A stretch of 64,000 nt of DNA, from assembly GCA_008638375.1 (NCBI GenBank), contig CM018052.1, positions 29,659,239 to 29,723,238 on the forward strand, in the 5' to 3' direction. The position numbers were made by a program, and so were the translations under genes. Positions 58,581 through 64,000 of this stretch are shown one piece after another. This DNA is from Nyssa sinensis (taxonomy: Eukaryota > Streptophyta > Magnoliopsida > Cornales > Nyssaceae). How positions within the stretch are numbered: position 1 is the stretch's first letter; every line of letters begins with the position of its first letter. A model generated the notes under the pieces. The model saw only the letters and a list, made by a program, of their open reading frames with translations. It was not told the DNA's origin and searched no databases.

Positions 58581-58804
58581 CAAAGAAAAATGAATACGTC
58601 TAAATGTTATATGATTTTATAAGTGTTGCACATAAAAGGGTTTAATAATAAGTGATGAGTGTAAAGAAAAGATGAGAACTTTTTTTCTTACTCGTGCGTT
58701 TTTAAATCAAAATTTTTAAACTAAGTAATTTATAATTTATTTTTCAAACTCATGCTTCAGTCAAAAGACTTTTGAATAGGCATCGTTTTTCAGACACAAA
58801 GTTG

Positions 58805-58848
<44 letters not shown>

Positions 58849-59081
58849 TTACAAAGAAAAATGAATACGTCTAAATGTTATATGATTTTAATTTTATAAG
58901 TGTTGCACATAAAAGGGTTTAATAATAAGTGATGAGTGTAAAGGAAAGATGAGAGCTTTTTATCTTACTCATGTGTTTTTAAATCAAAATTTTTAAACTA
59001 AGTAATTTATAATTTATTTTTCAAACTCATGCTTCAGTCAAAAGATTTTTGAATAGGCATCGTTTTTCAGACACAAAGTTG

Positions 59082-59118
<37 letters not shown>

Positions 59119-60805
59119 CCTCCACATAACAGTTCTATAAAGGGGGTGGATCAAAAACATAAATTTTAATGGAATAAAAGTGTTAATATTAAAATTTAAG
59201 AGAGATTTATAAGAATATATAAAATAATTTGGGGGATCAATAATAATTTTTTAAAAAAATTCAACAAAATTTTCTTCTCAGGTAGACTAACTCCACTGCA
59301 TCAGACCAATCACAATATGACATTTGTATAATTAAATTATAAATGTCAACTTTATTTCACATTAGATATGACATTTATAAATTTATTGTACAAATATCAT
59401 ACTATAATTAATTAAATTCACTACCAAGTAACGGACTTGATCCACTTAATTAAAAATCTCTCCTACCTCGGACATCGGTAGTATTTGAATAGGTTTTTTT
59501 GTAAATTTCAAGATAAAATTGTCATTTTTATATAAAAAAAAAAAAATTAAAAAAATGAAACTCCACATAACAAATCTATAGTATTTGAAAAAGTTAATTG
59601 TTTCTTCTCTCAAGACGAGTATTTAGTCCTTATGGCTTAGAGTGTAGATTGAAAAGTAAATTGCAAACAGCAAGAATTTAGAAATTTTGAATCAATAACA
59701 TATGGGTAGTCTCAAAAAATAAAATAAAATAAAATCATGGAGATAATTTCTCTAGTGATTGTTAGGTTGATTCAATGCATTGCTTGCCTCTTGTCCAACT
59801 GATGCTAATAGCATAATATGCCTGCCGCTCTCATAATCCCTCTCACGTTTAGAATGATTCACATGAAAAGCACTTGCATAAAAAGAGCAATACTAGAAAC
59901 TCCACCTTCCTACACCATTTTGGATACCACTCTCTCAAATGAAGTAAATCTCATTTATGATTTTATAATGATGAGACCCACTTAATATGAAAGAATGATG
60001 TCCAAAAATAAAAAAAAAACTCCGCATAATTTAATATGTAGGCAATACAATGCTTCTAAGTGCTAATTAAGTACTATTTACAAATAAACATACATTGTCA
60101 CTCTTAAAATTAATATTTGAATAAGTTAATAATCTTTAATAATTAATATAATTTTAAAAACCAATTTAATTCTATAATAAATAATTAAAATCTTATTAAC
60201 TAATAATTAATACTTTTAAAAAAAATATTATAAGAGAGATAAAATAACTATATATATACTTATATATATCATTCATGATTATATTTATTTATTTTAAGTA
60301 TTGTAAATAAAAAAAATTTACTAATATAACAAGCATAGAAAATATAACTTATTTAATTCAAAAAGAAATTAAGATTTTTTTGAAACATTATATGTATATT
60401 TATTTTTTTATAAAAGATTAAAATACCATTAAAAGGTCTCATTCACACCGGAAGTCAAACATATAAAAAACACTATTATGATGAATAAGAGTACATGAAA
60501 ACCAACTCCAACAACCCAAAAAAAAAAAGAGACACGAGTTCAAATCTCACTCACTACTAAAGAAATGTAAACATTTATTTCTACCTAATTATGAATTGAA
60601 TTTGATTACTTGTCCAAGACCCATATTCCATATTAAAGAAACTCTTAGATTAGACTACGTTTAATAAGTTAATTGTAATACATGAATTGTAAACAAAAAT
60701 TGAATAAAAAAAAACTTAATAATTAATAAATTTTTCTTCTCTCATGCTTATTAATTATAAGAGAATTAATTGTATAAGCCTGAAAAAATAAAAAAATAAA
60801 ACTAA
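57411..60805. other. DES1 promoter side and AT-rich intergenic DNA
   Basis: 57411-57600 is CT-rich on the plus strand, likely DES1 leader and core promoter. The remainder is very AT-rich, with T/A runs, a degenerate inverted-repeat-like zone near 57950-58330, and the tandem duplication listed separately. I see no gene. Confidence 0.55.
58553..59118. repeat. 271-277-bp tandem duplication bounded by (TA)n
   Basis: Two copies share GTATGTTTACAAAGAAAAAT near the start (58572, 58843) and CACAAAGTTGTCATATATA near the end. They are nearly identical; copy 2 has an extra TTTTAA. TA runs lie at the start, the junction (58807-58841) and the end (59083-59116), so unequal exchange at the microsatellites is the likely origin. 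Confidence 0.9.
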
Positions 60806-61060
60806 CTCGGCCTAAAAACCATAAAACTACTGCACGAAAAACTTGAAACCGTAACTTCTCCAAATGAGAAGAGACCTGACCACTTGGCTACATGGACTGT
60901 ACTTGGGCTAGAACCCTTTTGGAACACAACTTTTGGGGCAAAAGTTTGGAATGGGCAGAATTTCCCAGGTGTTAAAGGGGGTTTTGTCTTACCAATAGGC
61001 AAAGAGTTCAGCGTGACAGCAGCTTACAAAAATAAAATGGACCATGCACATTGTGCATAG
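60806..61060 (+). pseudogene. Unassigned coding-like fragment (85 codons, no start Met)
   Basis: An open frame with no ATG at its start reads LGLKTIKLLHEKLETVTSPN, then a segment containing HLATWTVLGLEPFWNTTF, then GAKVWNGQNFPGVKGGFVLP and IGKEFSVTAAYKNKMDH, ending at TAG 61058-61060. Composition (balanced hydrophobic and charged residues, Gly, Trp) looks like real protein, unlike the AT-rich flanks. The alternating pattern suggests beta strands. I do not recognise the family. It could be an exon of an unfound gene, a gene fragment carried by a transposon, or chance. Confidence 0.4.
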
Positions 61061-61543
61061 CCAACCTCTAGTAGATTACAAAGTGTACGAGTGTGCTTTG
61101 TGCAGAGAGAAGGTATACCTATATATCATTTTTAAGTGCATTAGATGTAAATATATCAAGTTTTAAAAGGTAACTTTATCCAAAGAAAGTAGGGGCCAAA
61201 TATTCTAATATAATTATAGGGTATTTATAAAAAAGAACGAAAGAAAAGAAGAACCGGTAAACTCTTATGCGCAAACTTCAAGCTATACAAGCATTTACAG
61301 TTGATCTAGATACAATTTATAAGAGCCCCTTCTAATTTAACTATCTTCAACCCTCAGGCCAACAATATCTCAGGCTGGGTTCCAGCTATTTGAGAGCAGC
61401 ACAAAACACTGCATTTTTAACCTAAATTGACCGAGTAAATGTCGGCCCTTATGTAAATAAAAGGGAAAAGGGAAAAGGGAAAAGGGAAAATACTACTCAT
61501 ACGAAGACCACATGAGATACGTGGATTCAGACATACCAACTTC

Positions 61544-61754
61544 CTATCTTAGATGAGAATCATAAGGGTCAAAAAGTGTATCAGGAACAATCAGAGGCAA
61601 CTTATCTATATACATGAAAAGCCTTTTAAGATTCTCCCGCGTTAGTGCTGCCATGTCGACTATGTCCCTGCTGTCCATGAATACCCAAAGATCGCCGGAA
61701 TTCACTCTTTTCAGACTGTCACGGCAAAAGGGGCAAGACTGTGATCTTGTGCGC
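61544..61754 (-). CDS. RING-type E3 ubiquitin ligase, AIRP2-like, last exon
   Basis: Only the last exon is in the window. After an ATTACAG acceptor (61755) it reads RTRSQSCPFCRDSLKRVNSG, DLWVFMDSRDIVDMAALTRE and NLKRLFMYIDKLPLIVPDTL, ending at TAG 61544-61546. CPFC is the last cysteine pair of a C3HC4 RING, and the following tail is specific to the plant AIRP2/AIRP3 group, E3 ligases acting in abscisic acid and stress responses. The rest of the RING and the N-terminal helical domain must lie beyond 64000, as no matching exon is seen between 61755 and the end. Confidence 0.85.
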
Positions 61755-64000
61755 CTGTAATATATTGTATAAAAGCATATATTAAACCAGCAACCTGAAG
61801 AATGAAATAAGCATGTTTTGATGAAGTAACAAGCATGACACAGCAAACTAAAAAAGCCACAGACCAAAAAGGCACCAATTTGTGGTTGTCTTATTTCATT
61901 TGAAACATAAAAATCAATCATGAACATTTTGCTGATTTCCCTCTTAATAGTGGTAAGAGTGCAGTTCAGAATTCAGCCACAATCCAACTTCTTCCAATTC
62001 AACATTAGAAAGTTGTATAAGATTCTGACACTTGAACATCTAATCCATTTGGTTCAAGTACAGGCTAAGCAAGGATAACCAACTTATTGTTCAAATCCAA
62101 CTTCATGCAGTTTATCCATCCCTCCCTAAATTAACCAACACATATAATATGTAAATACATAAAAAAACGTACATAAATACATATTTAAATGTATGAGAGT
62201 GTGTATATAGATGTATATCTATCAAAAACCAAAATATACTAGACAGACAGTCATGCCAAAAATGTATACCACAAGGACAATAGAAATCCAAACAATATTT
62301 TTGGTCCTTTTGGGTATAACCAAGAATTTATTGCACCAGGAAAGATTCTGTTGCCATTACAACCAAAAGCTGGCTGAAACTTCCAATATGTCATCCTACA
62401 GTCTTCAGAAAACCATTTACATGACTTAACTTCAGCTTTCTTTCTTTTTTACAAAAAGGTAAGTAACTTCAGCTTGACAAATGTACAGATAAGAACTCAC
62501 TGAGATGAAACAGAACAGAGCACCACTCACACTTCCTCAAATTAACCAAAAAAGGGGTATCACGAGAGGGAAAGAAATTTCGAATATGAGAGAGATGGAA
62601 AAGGAAGCCAACATCTCTTACTTGAGTCTCGATTTTTTAATAGAATTTCCAGAAACAAGAACTATAAAAAACCATTGTAAGCAAAAGACACCTACACCAT
62701 ACAGCTTGAATTATTATCATCCACTATGCTTTTATTCCACCTCTTAGATTGGGCTGGAGAGGATGATATGGTCGAAAAGTTCTTATCGAAAAGTAAACAT
62801 ACTTGGATTTGATGGTTTGGACCCATAACAAAAATCAAACATGAACAACTAGTACTTTTTTTACATGTTGGCATCCTTGCTCATGTCAATGATATTTTGG
62901 GAAGAGAGAGAGGAACTCATTGAATCACCAGGAAAAGAAATTTGATCAAGTCGCCAAGAAACAATAGGTCCTTTAATCATTCCCATGGACATCCATGTCT
63001 TATATGAACATCTTCCCTATTTGAAAAGGAACTTCACAAGTTGCATGTTATCCACATAAGTAATTGGCGGGTTAACCATTCTTAAGCAACTTCAAATTCA
63101 GGTAACAACATCCAGAAAAGGTCTAACAAACAGGTTTGAAGCATTCAAACACAAAAAGTTGTGAATCCAACATATCCAAATAACTATGAAATTATTTTAT
63201 TTTTATTCTCATTTTTTATATGAAAATTAACAAGAAAATCATTTTAAACGTCATGTGATTAAGAAATCATCATTTCCTAAACCAAGTTTGATAACAATCT
63301 GTACATTTTATAAATCACATCCAATGCAATATCGGATCAACTATACAAGTGATCTAACAATTTCGTGCTTCCCTTAAGGTTACTTTCATATTGGACTCTG
63401 AACATCATATAGGGAGCAAGAAATGGCATCACTATCCTAGTTCTATATGAGTCCTCAAAAGTTCTCATCTCCATATATCCCACCACCCAAAGGATCAATG
63501 CTTCTCTTCAAGTTTGAGCTCCACCATTCCAGCAGCTGGACTTTGTTTCTTCATATTCTAGCTTTCCAACAATCCATCTTCTATTCCTCAAACTTTGATA
63601 ACAAAATATTTTTTTTGATATATGTAAAGCCTCTCTCTTCAACATTTGATGTTGTTCTCACTTCAATTAGGTTAAAATAATAATGAAAGGACATCACCAA
63701 GAACAAGGATAAGAATTTGGTAAATATCATAAGAGGAAGACTAAACAATGTAAATGACAACAATGCATGTGCCTTTCCTCTCTTGAAAAACTAACCAAAA
63801 AGCGACAGAGACATTAAATAGCTTGAAAGCAAACTAGAATAGAAGTAAAAAGGTTCCAGAAAAGTGGATTAGATGCAAATCTAATCTTCTGCATGCATAA
63901 AGTGGCTGCATTCAGATTTCACCGGTGTTCTCACATTTGTCCACCCGAGCTCTAACCACTACACCAAGCAATGGCACCTAAATGAAAGGTTAAAAGGAAA
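61755..64000. other. Probable intron of the AIRP2-like gene
   Basis: If the RING gene is intact, all of this is intron. Small ORFs on both strands match nothing I know. No other AIRP2 exon (for example one with ECGICLE) can be read on the minus strand. Confidence 0.5.
63900..63985 (-). mobile_element. tRNA-like SINE head (tentative)
   Basis: The minus strand contains GCTTGGTGTAGTGGTTAGAG, a good A-box match in tRNA-like context. A B box is not recognisable further on. It does not fold as a full tRNA. Confidence 0.3.

Noticed and set aside
1..64000. CRISPR arrays, operons, bacterial-style terminators
   Set aside because: The DNA is plant nuclear; repeats present are microsatellites, tandem duplications and transposons, with none spaced like a CRISPR array.

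Overview
The window is plant nuclear DNA, most likely from a woody eudicot. The genes are split by GT-AG introns (one GC-AG), the intergenic DNA is AT-rich, and introns carry nested LINEs, LTR elements, SINEs and MITEs. A rosid tree is a guess. Exons were joined by hand, checking reading frame, splice sites and remembered family sequences; no database search was run.

Layout. 1-506 is the end of an LTR retroelement. 1076-3218 (minus) holds the first three coding exons of allantoinase (ureide/purine catabolism); the rest is missing or outside the window. 7004-16236 (plus) is a complete five-exon gene for a 139-residue cysteine-ladder protein of unknown function, with LINE and miniature LTR (TRIM/SMART) insertions in its introns. 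18734-22093 (minus) is the Pol III subunit RPC9, whose first coding exon is only 8 nt. A decayed ribosomal protein S25 exon lies just upstream. 28097-42024 (plus) is the complete 15-exon TFIIH subunit TFB2/p52 (452 residues), with introns filled by a Ty3-like element, a nested hAT MITE, a LINE and a long foldback element. 42846-42917 (minus) is tRNA-Val(UAC). 43835-45498 (plus) is a tetraspanin-19-like gene whose stop codon lies inside a MITE. 48489-52670 is a whole PIF/Harbinger transposon with TIRs and a TTA target duplication, inserted into a LINE RNase H remnant; both of its genes are broken. 53539-57410 (minus) is a sphingolipid delta-4 desaturase (327 residues, two exons). 60806-61060 is an unassigned coding-like stretch. 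61544-61754 (minus) is the last exon of an AIRP2-type RING E3 ligase that continues beyond the window.

The host genes look like unrelated housekeeping and metabolic genes, not a pathway cluster. I did not find a new multi-gene system. The most interesting structures are made by transposons touching genes: the MITE-derived tetraspanin tail, the long hairpin inside the TFB2 pre-mRNA, the S25-derived sequence upstream of RPC9, and a 298-bp LTR element with a perfect 19-bp hairpin starting in its primer-binding site.
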